Shown in pieces: positions 12,371-25,220 of a DNA stretch of 64,000 nt (its first letter is position 1; each line of letters opens with the position of its first letter). Below the pieces are notes generated by a model. That model worked only from the letters and a program-made list of their open reading frames with translations, did no database searches and was not told where the DNA came from. The stretch spans positions 20,715,730 through 20,779,729 of the forward strand of contig NC_082697.1 in NCBI RefSeq assembly GCF_949987515.2, read 5' to 3'. Source of the stretch: Delphinus delphis. Taxonomy: Eukaryota; Chordata; Mammalia; Artiodactyla; Delphinidae. A program made the translations under genes and the position numbers.

Positions 12371-13045
12371 GGGAGTTTAGGGTTATGGCATCCGGTATGT
12401 GCTCAATAAATATTTCTTCATGAATGAAGAAATCAATGCCATTGCCAGCACTGGCCGGGGCTCCCACAGTTCACACCCTATCACCCAGATCCCCAACATG
12501 CCCAGCATTCCCCTGCACAAACCCAGACTCAGCTCCTGGCCCAGCTGCATGCTACTGTGATTGGTGGATTCCTACGCCCAACCTGGTATGTGCGAGGCAA
12601 GAGGGAGGTGCAGGCCTTAAGAGTGGGAACCCCACCAAGGGGTATGGGTAGAAGCTCCCTGGAAATTAGTCACACTTGGGGGCAGGGAGTCAGAGCTGCC
12701 CTGGGTCCGTTTCCATCTCACTGATGTGGAATTGGAGAAAATGCTGATTTTTTTTTTTCTTTTTGAGCACTGGAGAGAGAGAGCAATCTGGGTTGCTATG
12801 CAACCAGCGCCTGTGCCCAGCTGATAACACCAGAGGAATTAACTGTCCTTGTCCTGCTCAGGCTCTGGAGGAGGGGGCTGATGCTGCTTCCCAGCGCCTC
12901 GGCCTCAGCCCCCGCCAGCTCAGTGTCTGGCCCAGCTATGGATGGGGGAGTCCAGAGCCAGGTCCCGGCCTCTCTCTTGCTTCACAAAGAGCAACCAAGG
13001 GAGAGTCCCTTGCCTTGTGCCAAGGGCTGCACATCACAGAGTATG

Positions 13046-13086
13046 AGGCGGGGTGGGGGGGGTGTGGGGGTGGGGTGGGGGGTGGC
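13046..13086 (+). repeat. G-rich tract with G-quadruplex potential
   Basis: Several runs of four or more G separated by t, tgt or tgg. Confidence 0.7.
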
Positions 13087-13559
13087 TGCCTGAGGGACTC
13101 TTGGACACAGGGTATCTCTACTTCTTTCATCTGTTAATGAGCTGTGAATTAAAGACAAACAGAAACTCAGAGGGAGGCTGGAAAGAGGGCAAGGCTGGCG
13201 AGGGGCTGGCCCGGAGTGAGGATAAGATGGGCAGAATGAGGCCAAATCCTGGGGCAGCAGAAGAGCACGTACACTGCCACAGCCGGGGCCCAGCCAGCTC
13301 TGCCCATACAAGCCCCCCAAGGCCTAAGGAGGCAGGCCAGGCTGGGGTAGGATGTCCTGGTGGGCAAGGGAGTCGCGGTCAGGCGTGGTAGGGCCTTGGC
13401 ATCCTCAGAAGACCAAGGACTCTCATACCCAGAGTCTAAAGAGCAGGGGGCAGCCTGTCTGGGGACTCAGGGGAGATCCTCAGCGGGGAGACCCAGGGAG
13501 ACATGCTTAATGTGTTCATCTCCCCACTAGACTGGCTCTTTAAGGGCAAGGAACATGTA

Positions 13560-13715
13560 ACATAAGGGTTTCAGAGTCAGACCTGCATTCAAATCCAGCC
13601 ACTTATAGCTGTGGGACCTCGGGCCAGCCACTTCACCTTCCCAAACATCATTCTTCTCAGCCGCAAAGGGGAGAATTACAGTATCTCCTCTACAGAGGAT
13701 GGAACGTGAACATGT
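13560..13715 (+). mobile_element. MIR SINE
   Basis: 'cagagtcagacctgcattcaaatccagccacttatagctgtgggacctcgggccagccacttcacc'. Confidence 0.7.
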
Positions 13716-14289
13716 ATCTGGTTGAACCACAGTAAGCTGCCGTTTCTGGGAGTGAAAACCTGTCAAACATCTGCTCTTTCATTTGGTTCAACATAAAATG
13801 TCCAGCGCTGAGCAGTGTCCTGCACCCAAAACGCACTCAGTAAATACAAGCAGCTATTGATGCCTTTTGATGTACTGGGTAGTGGTCCAGTGTGTATGTT
13901 CAGAGGATGAATGAATGAATGAATGAAGAAAAGCAGGCTGGGGACAGAGCAGGGGCTGAGTTGTGGGTGGCTGGTCCCCGGGGCCCAGAAGATGCTGACA
14001 GGTGATGGGGGCTCCTCCCCTGGGTCAGCAGGGAGCGATGATCCCAGGGAGCCAAGTTCACAGCCCCTGCTTGTCTGCTCTTCCTCTCCCCTCATCCCCC
14101 TCCCCTTCCCCTCCCACGTGTGCCCTCTGTGTTTATTTCTCTCTCTTGCCCCACTTATGAGCAAAAGTTTTGTTTTCTGGTTACCATGGTTACCATTTAC
14201 TTACTCTGTGCCAGACTCCTATCTAAGCATTTTGCAGGCAGTTAGCTCATCTACTCTGAACAACCACCTAACTTGAACCTTATTTTTAA

Positions 14290-14650
14290 CCCTTTGAAGT
14301 AGGGTTTTTAATTTGTTGTTTTATTGAGGCATAATTGTACATAGAATAAAACGCACCCATTTTCAGTGTACAGTTCAGTGAGTTTGGGCAAATGTATACA
14401 TCCAGACAGCCACCACCCCAATCAAGATGCAACATTTTCATCACCCCAGAAAGTTCCCTCTTGCTCCTTTGCAGTCAAGCCCCCCACGGACTCTCCCACC
14501 CATCCCTCCAGCCCCAGCTGCCACAGATGTGCTTTCCATGACCATAGACTTGTTTTGACCTTTCTAGCATTTCGTATCGTGGGAATCACACAGTGTATAC
14601 ATTTTGTGTCTGGCTTCTCTTATTTATCATTAATTTCCTCCTTTTAGTTT
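14290..14650 (+). mobile_element. L1-type 3' UTR fragment
   Basis: 'ttattgaggcataattgtacatagaataaaacgcaccca' and 'gtgagtttgggcaaatgtatacatcc' are standard old-L1 3' UTR words. The 93-codon frame here is an artefact. Confidence 0.7.
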
Positions 14651-14654
14651 CTGA

Positions 14655-14965
14655 GTAGTTGTTATGGATTGAATTGTGTCCACAAGTGTCGCCCCCAAAT
14701 TTCAGAGGTTGAAGCCCTAACCCCCAATGTGATTGGATTTGGAGATAGGGCCTCTAAGGGGGTAATTAAGGTTAAGTTAGGTCATAAAAGTCTGAGGTCC
14801 TTATAAGAAGAGGAAGAGACACCAGGGATGCACACACACAGAGGAAAGGCCATGTGAGGATGCAGCAGAAAGGCAGCCATCTGCAAGGCAAGGAGAGAGA
14901 CCTCAGGAGGAACCAAACCTGCCTCGTCTTGATCTTGGACTTCCAACTTCCAGAACTGTGGGAAC
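14655..14965 (+). mobile_element. MaLR (MLT/MST-like) LTR fragment
   Basis: 'gttatggattgaattgtgtcc', 'gattggatttggagatagggcc', 'ccttataagaagaggaagagacac' and 'cttccagaactgtgg' occur in order. Confidence 0.7.
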
Positions 14966-15819
14966 TGATGCCTCAGCTGGAGCCCAGTGCTCCATGCCAG
15001 GTAGAAGGAAGCAAATCAGGGGGAGATGCCCTGGGAGGTTCCTGCGAAGCCCCAGTGTCTTTGCCCTCAGACACCTTCATCAGGAGCCCAGCTGGAGGAG
15101 TGGTCAGTGCCCCACAGGCTGAGGAAGACTGGGGACTGGAGAGAAGATCCACAGAGGGAGACTGTCCAGTGAAAGACCCTGCTGAGAATTCAGTAGGGCT
15201 GGCACGGGACTGGCTCTGCCTCACTAAACCTCAGTCTGCTTGTCAGTAAAATGGGCATGATAATTCTCTTACTGATCTCACACAGGGGGAAGGAAAATGA
15301 GAGGAAGAGAGTCCCATCTTGCCACGCCAATAAAGTGGGGAGGGGGGACTGATCATCCCCATTTCACAAATGAGAGACCTGAGACCTAGGGAAGAGAAGG
15401 GACACCAGGGTCTGGGCCAGCCCACCAAGCAGCATCCCTGCTGCGGGCTGAGACACTGCCTCTAGGTCTGGGCTCTGAGAATGGCTCTGGGCCTTTGATG
15501 CCTCTGAGGCCTGCCTCCCCTCCAGGCTGTAAGCCCTGGAGTCTGGGATTGTGTCCAGTTTCCTCATCATTATATCCCTGGAATCTAGCAGGGTCCCTGA
15601 CACAGGGTATCCAGCCAATATTTGCAGAATTAGTAAATAAATGAATGAATGATAGCCACGCTTTTCAAAGAGGTATATGAGTCGTCTGGCAGAGTAGCAG
15701 AGGGTGCCCCTTCTTGGAATGTCCATTTTATTCAGCGTGTGGCGGAAATAATCATGTAACAGTTAACATCATTTTGGGGGGTATTTTTAAATTGTGGTAA
15801 AAAATATATATACCAGTAT

Positions 15820-16415
15820 GATGGTTTCTTAAAAAATTAAACATAGAATAACTGTATGATCCAGCAATTCCACTTCTGGGTCTATACCCAAAAGAACTGA
15901 AAGCAGGGACTCAAACAGATACTTTACACCCCTGTGCATTGCAGCATTATTCACAATAACCGAAAGACGGAAACAACCAAATGTCCATCAATGGATGAAC
16001 AAATAAACAAAATGTGGTCTATACATACCAGGGAACATTATTCAGCCTCTAAAAGGAATGAAATTCTGACACATGCTACAACATGGATGAACCTTGAAGA
16101 CATCCTGCTAAGTGAAATAAGCCAGACACAGAAGAACAAATGTTGTATGATTCCACTTACACGAGGTACCTAGAGGAGTCAAATTCATAGAGACGGAAAA
16201 TAGAACGGTGGTTACTGGTAGAGGCTGGAGGGAGAGGGGAGTGGGGAGTTACTATTTAATGGGTACGGAGTTTCTGTTTGGGAAGATGAAAACATTCTGA
16301 AGATGCATGGTGGCGATGGTTGTACAACAACGTGAATGTACTTAATGTCACTGAACTGCACACCTAAAAATGGTTAAAATGGTAGATTTTATGTTACGTA
16401 TACATTTTGAGTAGT
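15820..16415 (+). mobile_element. L1 3' fragment
   Basis: 'tgatccagcaattccacttctgggt', 'atggatgaacctt' and 'ccagacacagaagaacaaatg' are L1 3' sequence. The 79-codon frame within it is not a gene. Confidence 0.8.
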
Positions 16416-16419
16416 GGTA

Positions 16420-19400
16420 AAATATACACAACTCCACAGCATTGAAATCATCTTCATGGGTGATCAGGGTGACCCTTCTGTCTAAGTGGGTGGGCCCAGG
16501 GGTCATGGTCGTCTTCCAGGCTGAGTGAGCCCTACCAGGAGCTCCAGGCCCCAAAGCACAGGCTATAAGCTGGATGGAGAAGGGAGGCAGGAGATGGGGT
16601 GGTTTAAGGGGGCCTGACCAGTAAGGTGATTTTCCCAGTAACCCACCCAACCTGCCAGCCTCATACTCCATTTCCTTCACCAAATATCTCTTACGTGCCA
16701 AGAGCAGATTTACCAGGTGCGACAGGGCTGAGGCGCACAGAAGCAAACCACGCCCAGGGTCTGGTGTCTGGACCATCTAAGCCACGAGGAAAGGCACAAC
16801 GCCCACATCTGTAAAACTGGAGTAAACCTGCTCCATGAGGTTGGAAGGGATGAAAGCTGAAAAGCTCTTTGCACAGGGCTTGGCCCACAGCAAGAGCGTA
16901 TGAGATGCCAGCTGGTTTTTTTTGTTTTATTTTGTTTTGTTTCTTTTAACTCTCATAGGAGGTAAAGACAAACAAAGTCAGTTGGCCACAGGGTGCAGGG
17001 TTCTGTGAAAGGAGAAGCCAGAGAGAGGGTTTTTAAAAAATTTTCTTTCCAATATAGGAGAAAAATCTCACTGAGGCAGCAAAGCAGGGTCTTGGCTAAT
17101 CATGATTTCTCTGCATTTCCCCACCCCCACCCCAATCAAGAGCCTGGTCTAACATCAACTGCTGCCCCCTCCTACACTTTGTGCCTCCAACCCCATGACT
17201 CACACTCCTCAGAACTGATTGTTCACCCGGCCTCCTCAGTCCAAAGCTCTTGATGGATTTGGTAATTGGAGTAATTACGGTAATTTTACCTTAAAGACAG
17301 GCAGCTGCAGATTCCCTATTGAGGAGCTCCCTCCCTGGGCCTCCTGCCAGTCAACGTTCAGGGACAATGAAAGTGGCTCCCCTTCCCCTCTCCCAGAACG
17401 TAAAGTGGCTGGTGTGGAAAGAGGGGTTCTCAATAGAAGGCATCTCCCACCCTCTGAGCAGCCCGCGGAGGGGGCAGGAGGCAGCAGGATGGGTTTGCCA
17501 GGAATCGTTTTTCGTTTCTACCACCCTAGCCCTGGTTCCAGGGACTTGCAAAGCACAGCAGTGGATCTTGGCTTGTTCCCCACCGAGACCTGAAAATCAG
17601 GACAGGAGATCACCCCTCCCCGCCACCCGCAGTCTATGGATGAAGTCCCTTATAGATCGTAATTGCACGTATCCTACAGAATCCAGGCGTGAGGGGCAGG
17701 CAGGGGTGTGGATCCCGGGACGTGCAGGGGGAGAGTCACCTGCCCACAGCCAGGTACCAGGCAGCACCCTCCCATCCTCATCCCCGCAGAGCCTGGGCTG
17801 CCCTTCCCCCAGCGGCAGCCAGAGGAATGTTCACCTTCACACCAGGGCCCCTGAGAGCCAAGGGCCAAGTGCGGGGAGGACGTGGGGGGCGAGATCTATT
17901 CTGATTTCAAGGTTAGAAGGCTTCTCCGAGAGGAGGGACTTGAATGAAGGCCTCGAAGAATATATGAGACCCCTTGAGAGGGCCTGGGGCAGTGAGGGAC
18001 ACCAACCAGATCTCAGAGCAGACCAACAGACAGGGGCGTTTGGGGCCATATTTAGTTTTGCTAAGAGCCAACCTGGGGGCAGTCTCAGAATTTCCAGGCC
18101 GGTGGTTTGGTAGATTTAAACCCTTCCAGTCTTCCCAAACTTCTTTGGATCCATTTCCCGTCCCTGCCCTGTCTGCCCACTGCCCCCTTGCCCTCTCTCA
18201 ACTCCAGCCACGTCAGCCTTTCAGTGCCTCCTCCACGCTAAGTTCCTCCGCTCAGCGGCTAACACACCCCCTCCTGCCCAGGGGGCCCTTCCACCTCTCA
18301 CCTGTCCGTCTTTCAGCCTCCTGGGAAACTTCAGACCTAGTCCACTTCCCCTCTCTTTCCTTTCACTCCCCACAACTGTAATTAGCAATACAATGGTAAG
18401 TAACAAATAGCAATTTGTGGGCTGAGTTATTTTAACATCATTGTTCCTTCACTAGACCCGTAAACTCTGAAAGGAAGGTCTCTGTTGATTATTCAACGCT
18501 CCATCTCCAGTGCCTGTCTCTCAGTAGACATTTTTGCTGATTGCATGTTGGAAATTTGCAGCAGGCAGAAATGGGGTGGAAGTGCATTCTCAGAAGAGGG
18601 AAAAGCACAAGCTAAGGCTCTGGGGCCAGAGGAGACAGAGTAAGTTCAGAAAACGTGGTGCCAACATGGGGAGCAGAGGAGCAAGGGGACAGGTGTGGAG
18701 TGACTCTGCTGTAGGTGAGGACAAAGGGGGGAGGGGCCTGGGTGAAGGGGTCGGGGAGGGGTTGGGGAATCTCAGGGAGGGAGCCTGATCCATCCCTTAG
18801 CCCAGCTGCCCCGGACAACCTCTCTGCCCTGGTGCTCCAGCAACTACGGCCCTGGCTGAGTCGTTTCTGTTCCCTCTATCTGCAAACCTCTTCTCCCAGC
18901 TCTTCTGATGGCTGGCCCCTTCTCCTCATTTCGGTGTCAGTTACATTGTCACCTCCTCAGAGAGGTGTTCAGCAGCAGACACTCCGTGCACATTGTCTCC
19001 ACGCACGCCCCTTGGCACACACACCACGGCTTCCGATTGCAAGCACCTCGGCCTCTCTGCGCAAGATCTTTCTCTGGCACAGGAAGGTGCCCAGCCTGTG
19101 TACCTGTAGTACTGGTGGACCAGGCAGGGAGTTAACACTCCTGGGATGGCACTCAACCCATCAAGGACGAGTTGGTGGATAATGCCCTATCTTCTTTACT
19201 CCTGGGTTGGCCTGCATTAGAGGTATAACTACACATTTTCCCAGAAATCCATGCAGCACTGAGCCCCAGCAGCCCACGGCTCTAACGCGCTCACTGATGC
19301 ACCCTTCACCGGCTCCAGCCCTTCCCCATCTCACGTCTCTACTCTCACTGGGTCTTCCTGAGACCACCTCCCAAATACTTGGCTCAGAGTCTGCTCCTAG

Positions 19401-19990
19401 GGGCCCCAAATCTAAGACCCTTTTCTGGCCACTCGAAACAAAGATCCACCCATGTTCCCACCCCCTGCATTCTCTCTGTCTCTCTCCTCCCCCATCTCTC
19501 TCTCTCTGCTTCATTTTCTCTGAATTTTATCATGATGTGAGATCATTTTGTTTCTAAGTTAGTGTGTGTTTCTCAGTCGTCTGTGAGTTCCCTGAGCCCT
19601 GGGACCCTCCCTGATGGTTTACTACTCTCGCCCCAGCCTAACCCAGCGCTGCGCTCTAGCTGGCATTGAATGTCATTGGCGAGTGACTGCAGACTCCCTC
19701 ATTTCATCCTCCCCACCCTCTGTGGTGTAGAAACAGCAGATGAATCTTTCTCTTGGGCAAGTTACCTGCAGCCCCATGGAGCTGGACTGGAGCCCCATCT
19801 ACCAGCCAGCCCAGGGTGACACCCTGTAAGCACTGCCCCTCCCGGGGAAGCACTCACCTGAATGACAGGTGAGACGTTTCCTCTGCTCAGGGGTCATTTT
19901 CACCATTTGCCAAAGGAAATGCTCCCACTGGAGGGCGTCTTTCCAAATCCCACCCTCCTCCCTCTCAGAAACTGGAGGCTGCAAGGGCTT
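16420..19990. other. Non-genic unique/L2 stretch
   Basis: GC-rich unique DNA with long but featureless open frames (up to 264 codons), and L2-like text near 18180-18540 and 18900-19000. No protein family recognised and no exon-like structure. A phased GTAATT triplet lies at 17262-17285. Confidence 0.5.
18180..18545 (+). mobile_element. L2 fragment
   Basis: Text ending 'ctccatctccagtgcctgtctctcagtagacatttttgctgattg' follows the L2 3' pattern. Confidence 0.5.
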
Positions 19991-19992
19991 GT

Positions 19993-20388
19993 TTTAGTCT
20001 GTTTGTGCTGCTATAACAAAATACCACAGCCTGGGGGCTTAAACAACAGACATTTATTTTCTCACAGCTCTGGGAACTAGAAGTCCAATATCAAGGTGCT
20101 AGAAAATTTGGTTTCTGGTGAGAACTCTCTTCCTGGCTCGCAGAAAGCTGCCTCCTCACTGTGTCCTCACATGGCCTTCCCTCTGTGTGCCCACAGATAT
20201 AGAGAGCATGTTAGTGTCTCATCTTCTTATAAGGACACCAGTCCTATGGGATCAGGGTTAGGGTTCTGACCTCGGTTAACCTTAGTTACCTCCTTAAAAC
20301 CGGATCTTCAAATACAGTCACCTTGTGGGGTTATGGCTTCAACATATGAGTTTGGGTGGGGGATGGAATTCAGTCCATAACAAGGCAC
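19993..20388. mobile_element. Ancient LTR-like repeat
   Basis: 'agtctgtttgtgctgctataacaaaatacca', 'cttcttataaggacacc' and 'ggatggaattcagtccataac' are a familiar old mammalian repeat series; exact family uncertain. Confidence 0.6.
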
Positions 20389-21101
20389 CTTAAAAGAAAC
20401 ATGACCTCGGCCCAAGTCCAGCCGGCAAAGAGCCTGCAGAAGCTGGGCACCCTCTGTGAGCTGTGCTAACCCAGCAGCAGGGCTGGTGTGAGATCATCAG
20501 TCACCATGATGCCACAGGGTGGGAAAAGGTGAGCCCTTGGATAGCGCTGAAGATGAATAGGGAAACTAACATGTGATTAAACTGGCCTCCTCCGCTGATG
20601 GCTGGTGGCCCTCTCTGAGTACAAAGTTAACACAGCCAGACCTGGGCCCCCGGCACCCACCGAAGCACATGCCCCTCCTCCTGCTAAGGTTAGAGGATTG
20701 TCCCTCCAACCACACAGCTCCCTGGGATCCCAACCCTGTTAATGAGGGGGTGAAGCATGCCATGGGACCAGAGCAGGTGCTGAGAACCATGGGGGAGATA
20801 ATATCATCACTCACCATTTCAGGCTGCCTGGCTCTTGTTGATAATTAATAATAATAATGACAACCCTGAATGAGCACTTGCTGTAGGTCATTTCCTCATT
20901 TTCACACATCAAACCAGGGAGGTAGAGTTAAGTCAGGTAGTGAGGACAACAGTTTCTGGAGGAAATAGAGGAGCAGAGAGGGATTCGTGTATCTGTTCAT
21001 TCATCCAGTGGATTTTTACTGAGCACCTACTATGCACCATTATATCCACAAAGGTGAGCAAAGTCCCACATGGTCTCTGCTTTCATGGGGTTACATTTTT
21101 G

Positions 21102-21308
21102 GTGTTTTTTTTTTTTGCGGTACATGGGCCTCTCACTGCTGTGGCCCCTCCCGCCGTGGAGCACAGGCTCCGGACACGCAGGCCCAGCGGCCATGGCTCA
21201 CGGGCCCAGCTGCTCCGCGGCATGTGGGATCCTCCCGGACCGGGGCACAAACCCGCGTCCCCCGCATCGGCAGGCAGACTCCCAACCGCTGCGCCACCAG
21301 GGAAGCCC
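21102..21308 (-). mobile_element. CHR-type SINE
   Basis: Antisense: T run, 'gcggtacatgggcctctcactgc' and ending 'gcgccaccagggaagccc'. Perfect duplication ggggttacat. Three overlapping open frames here are SINE artefacts. Confidence 0.9.
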
Positions 21309-21877
21309 GGGGTTACATATTAGTCAGGGTCACAGATGGGGAAAAACTAATTAAATGTGATAATTTCAGGTAATGATAAATTCTAGGAAGAAAATTAATT
21401 AAGGTGATGAGAGAGAGAGAGAGAGAGGAAGCAACTTCAAACAGTTCAAAGGGGTCAGAGAAGGCCTCTGGAAGGAAGGGACATGTGAGCTGAGACCAGG
21501 AGGTGAAAGAAGCTGGCTGTGAGAGTAACTGAGGGGAGAATGTTCTGGGCAGAGAGAACAGCACGTGCAGATGCCCAAAAGCAGGAATGAACCTGGTATG
21601 TCTGAGGAATGGAAAGGAGGCTCATGTGGCTGGCTCTGCAAAGTGACAGGCAGGGTGGGTGAAGTGTCATCAGAGACAATGGATGGACCTCATAGGCCAG
21701 GGTAAGGAGTTGGGATACTACTTTAAGTGGTGTGGGATCCCTCTGGAAGGTTTTCAGTAAGAGGGCTTTTAGTAGAATTGAATTTTTGTTTTACAAGCGT
21801 CACTATGGCTGCTATACAGAGGATAGATAGGAGGGCAAGGAGAGAGAGTAGTTAAAAGGCATGGAAGCCACTGAGAC

Positions 21878-22302
21878 TTTGTACCATCACCACTACCACC
21901 ACCACTGCCATCAACATCACCACCACCATCATCATCACCACCATCATCATCATCATCACCATCACCACCATCGTCATCACCATCACCATCACCACCATCA
22001 CCTCCACCATCATCACCACCATCACCACCACCATCATCACCACCATCATTATCACCACCATCACCATCACCACCACCAGCATCATCATCATCACCATCAC
22101 CACCACCACCATCATCATCACCACCATCACCACCACTGTCATTATCACCAACACCATCACCAACATCATCACCACCATCACCACCATCATTATCACTACC
22201 ACCATCATCATCATCACCATCACCACTACCACCATCATCATCACCATCATCACCATCATCATCACCACCATCACCATCACCACCATCATCATCATCATCA
22301 AA
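21878..22302 (+). repeat. CAT/CAC triplet tract (about 420 bp)
   Basis: An almost uninterrupted series of cat and cac triplets with few variants. On the plus strand it gives poly-His frames, on the minus strand Asp/Gly- or Met/Val-only frames of up to 253 codons. None is a gene. Confidence 0.95.
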
Positions 22303-22572
22303 GGCACCTAGATGACAGAGGCTTGGACTAGGATGATAGTAGGAGCAAAGGAGTGAAGTGGGGGGGGGGATTGGGGTACATTTTGGTGGGAGATCCAACA
22401 GGGCTTGGAGGTGGTTTGCAGCAGGCAGGGAGGAATTGAGGAACAGAAGCAGCAACTCTAGCTGAGCCCCACATGGAAAATGTGCCCAATCTCCCTGTGT
22501 CTGCTCCTGACTGTCCTCTCCCACGAGCACCTACCAGGTCCTGTTCCTGCTTCAGGCACTTGTGGTGTGGGG

Positions 22573-22705
22573 GAAAAAGCAATGGATTTGGAATCGGGCA
22601 TCCAAGATTCTCACTCTCAGTGTGACTTTAGACACATAGTTTAGCGTCTCTGAACTTCAATTCCTTCATATGTAAAATGGGACCATGGTAATACCTATTT
22701 CACAG
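22573..22705 (+). mobile_element. MIR SINE
   Basis: 'agtgtgactttagacacatagtttagcgtctctgaacttcaattccttcatatgtaaaatggg'. Confidence 0.7.
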
Positions 22706-22999
22706 GACTTTGGGTCTACTGCTGGGCTAAACTCAAGCTTTATCCATTCTATGCTCTTCGAATGTGGCTGCTGGGGAAACTGAGACCACTTAAAGGCTCG
22801 TAACCTGCTACAATCTCCAAACGCCCTGCCAGCAGTTCTAGGATTAATGTCGATCCCTCCTCACTAAGTTTTCTTGGTTCCCTCTTTCTGCTTCTGAGGG
22901 TGTTTGCATTGTGGGAGGTGGGGAGAGAGAAGCGGAGACTGACAAAGTGATTGTCATGAAAATAGTTTAAAATATAGATATTTAAGGCAAAATAGTGTG

Positions 23000-23190
23000 G
23001 ATCTGTAGTCTAAAATAGTTAAGAGCTTGCATCTTGACACCAGACTAACCTGCATTGGTATTGAATCCTGTCATTTATTGGCCATAATAATACTGTGTTT
23101 CAGAAGATTGTTGTGAGGATTAAAGGAGTTAACATATGTAAAGCACCTGGTACGTACTTAGTGCTTAGTGACCATTAGCTGCCGTCCTCA
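23000..23190 (+). mobile_element. MIR SINE
   Basis: 'agttaagagcttgcatcttgacaccagactaacctgcattggtattgaatcc...gtgaggattaaaggagttaacatatgtaaagcacctgg'. Confidence 0.75.
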
Positions 23191-23249
23191 CATCCTCACT
23201 CAAACTAAAACACTGGATTATGGTGAAGATTAAGTTTATAAAACTCTTG

Positions 23250-23385
23250 GTATCATCACTGTCATCACCATCACCATCATCATCACCATCATCATCACTA
23301 ATATCAGCAGCTGCAGCAGAAGTAACAACATCACCATCCTCACCATCACACCCATTATCATCACCATCATCGTCATCACCTTACA
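23250..23385 (+). repeat. Shorter CAT/CAC triplet tract
   Basis: 'catcaccatcaccatcatcatcaccatcatcatc' and a second burst after a 50-bp interruption, 1 kb from the larger tract. Confidence 0.85.
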
Positions 23386-24901
23386 GGGTCAAGCAGGTAC
23401 TATCAATGCACCAGCAATATCCTTTCATCACCTACCATTTCAGTGTCCAGTGGTTAACTTCTAATTGCCAGCATCTACATCCCTTTACCTGAGGGCTATC
23501 TCTGGCTACCGGAGCAAACTATGCCTGTGCTCATGCTGGCTGGAAGTGCCAGGGAACAAAATGCCCACACTCGTCAGGAGGAGCCCTCAGCCAATCACTC
23601 ACAGGAGCTGACGAATAAATACCCAGGTCCCTTGCCCTCTGGGTGTGGGTAACTGATGAGTATCTTCTCCATTGTTTCTCAGAGCTCTCCAGGAGAATTA
23701 AGCTCTGGTACCCACAGTGGTAACTTGCTTGATGATGCATCCTTTTAATGGGCTGCCGCTCCTTCTTAACTTCCCACTCCCTTGTGTTTCCTGGGATCAC
23801 TCTTTGCCCTTGAATCATGATTTCAGGGTCTGCTTCTGGGGGAACACAAATGAAGACCTGGATTACTGTGAAGATTAAACTTATAAAGCTCTTGGCATAT
23901 ATGAAGGGCTTAATAAATTCATTGTTGAATGAATGAGGCTTCACCTGTCCCAAGGAGACAGACCCAGGGTAGCGGAAAGAGGAGGAAGAGACCTGGGACC
24001 ATAGGAGAGGGGTGGGACAGGAGCCCAGAGAAGCTGCCCCTGCAGCCCCCTGCCCTTCAACAACTGTCGTCATGACTCCAACCCTCCTCCTCTGATTCTC
24101 TTCCTGGCCCCTCTGGGTGGCTGCAGGTTCAAGGTGTGAACAGACCACGTTGAGAAACACAGCAAGACGTCCTCATCACCAAGCTCCCATGTTAGCTCAC
24201 TGGAAGGACAACACCCACTGAGAGCTAGACTGGGGAGAAAAAAACTTGAATGAAGTAAAAGTGACATGTAACTTATGCCCTTAATGTTCAAACAGAACTT
24301 AAATACCATTTTACAAAATGACATGATTGTCCAAAGCAATATTTAAAATATGGGCACTGTGAAGGGAGAGGTTTTTCCTCTTTCCAGTCCCCTCTGGGGC
24401 TGTTCCTGGCCACAGTGCTTGCTCCCCTTCACCGAGGCCCAATCCTCTCCTCTTTCACAAGGGCTCAGAAAGGGCAAGAGGCTTGCCCAAGGCCACAGAG
24501 TTCCCCTGGCTTCTTCTCCAGTTCTGTCCACTATACATCATAGGGCCACTCTCAAAGCAATTTTTTCCTGGAAAAAAAGGAAAACTTGCCCCTTGATAGG
24601 GGTGCTATGTTTTTTATTCTCCTCAGGGCTGGGAATCACAGACAAAAATCCATGCAGGTCTAAGTCCCCAAGAGGTGTTGGCGTACAGCAAGCGTGGTGT
24701 AGGAGCCCACCCTGGAGTGAGGGCTCAATGTGTGTGGTTCTACGGGGTCCTTTGTGGGTTCTGAGAGGCATCTCAGAGGAGAAGGTCACCTTGGAGGACA
24801 ATCTCGACCTTCTCCTTAAGTACCTGTGCTCCCACGCCGAGTACACCCAGCCCGCAGGGGCAGGGATGTGGCATCCAGGCTGCTTCTTAGAGCCCAGGGG
24901 C

Positions 24902-24995
24902 TTAGGTGGGGTTCTGTATGATGACCCCCACTCGCCATGGGGGTTGGTGTGGTACAGATCTAAAAGGTGGACATCTGGGTCCAGGCGACGCTCAC
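24902..24995 (-). pseudogene. ARHGAP40: ARHGAP40 last coding exon, terminal frameshift
   Basis: After acceptor ccttcaaccctgcttcccacag it reads ERRLDPDVHLLDLYHTNPHG EW, against ARHGAP18 'ERCLDDDTYMKDLYQLNPNAEWVIKSKPL'. At TGG plus three further G (24925-24930) the frame slips. Two G fewer (or one more) would give VIIQNPT and TAA at 24902-24904, the family's expected length. As it stands the frame runs on to 24538, adding about 119 unrelated residues, so the long open frame there is not a conserved tail. Confidence 0.85.
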
Positions 24996-25220
24996 CTGTG
25001 GGAAGCAGGGTTGAAGGAGGTTGAGGTAGGAAAGACCAGCCTCTCTCCCCGCAGCCAAAGGGAGCCACTCTGATGCAATTTGTGCTCCAGAGCCCCCTTG
25101 TGGCCACGGCTGGACATCACCCCTTCTCCTCCTTCCCTCCCTCCCTTGTAAGGCTTTGCCTGAGGACCCTCCCTCAAAGCATCACTACACCCAAAGCCTT
25201 GTCTTAGCCTCTGCTCCTTA

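Noticed and set aside
15934..16173. 79-codon frame with plausible peptide
   Set aside because: It is L1 3' sequence.
17319..18113. 264-codon open frame on the plus strand
   Set aside because: No recognisable domain, low-complexity Ser/Pro/Gly composition, and several equally open frames overlap it.
21769..22530. 253-codon Asp/Gly-rich frame and 156-codon poly-His frame
   Set aside because: Both are translations of a simple CAT/CAC triplet tract and have no splice or start context.
24538..24901. C-terminal extension of the ARHGAP40 last exon
   Set aside because: It exists only because of the frame slip at 24925-24930; its peptide resembles nothing in the family.
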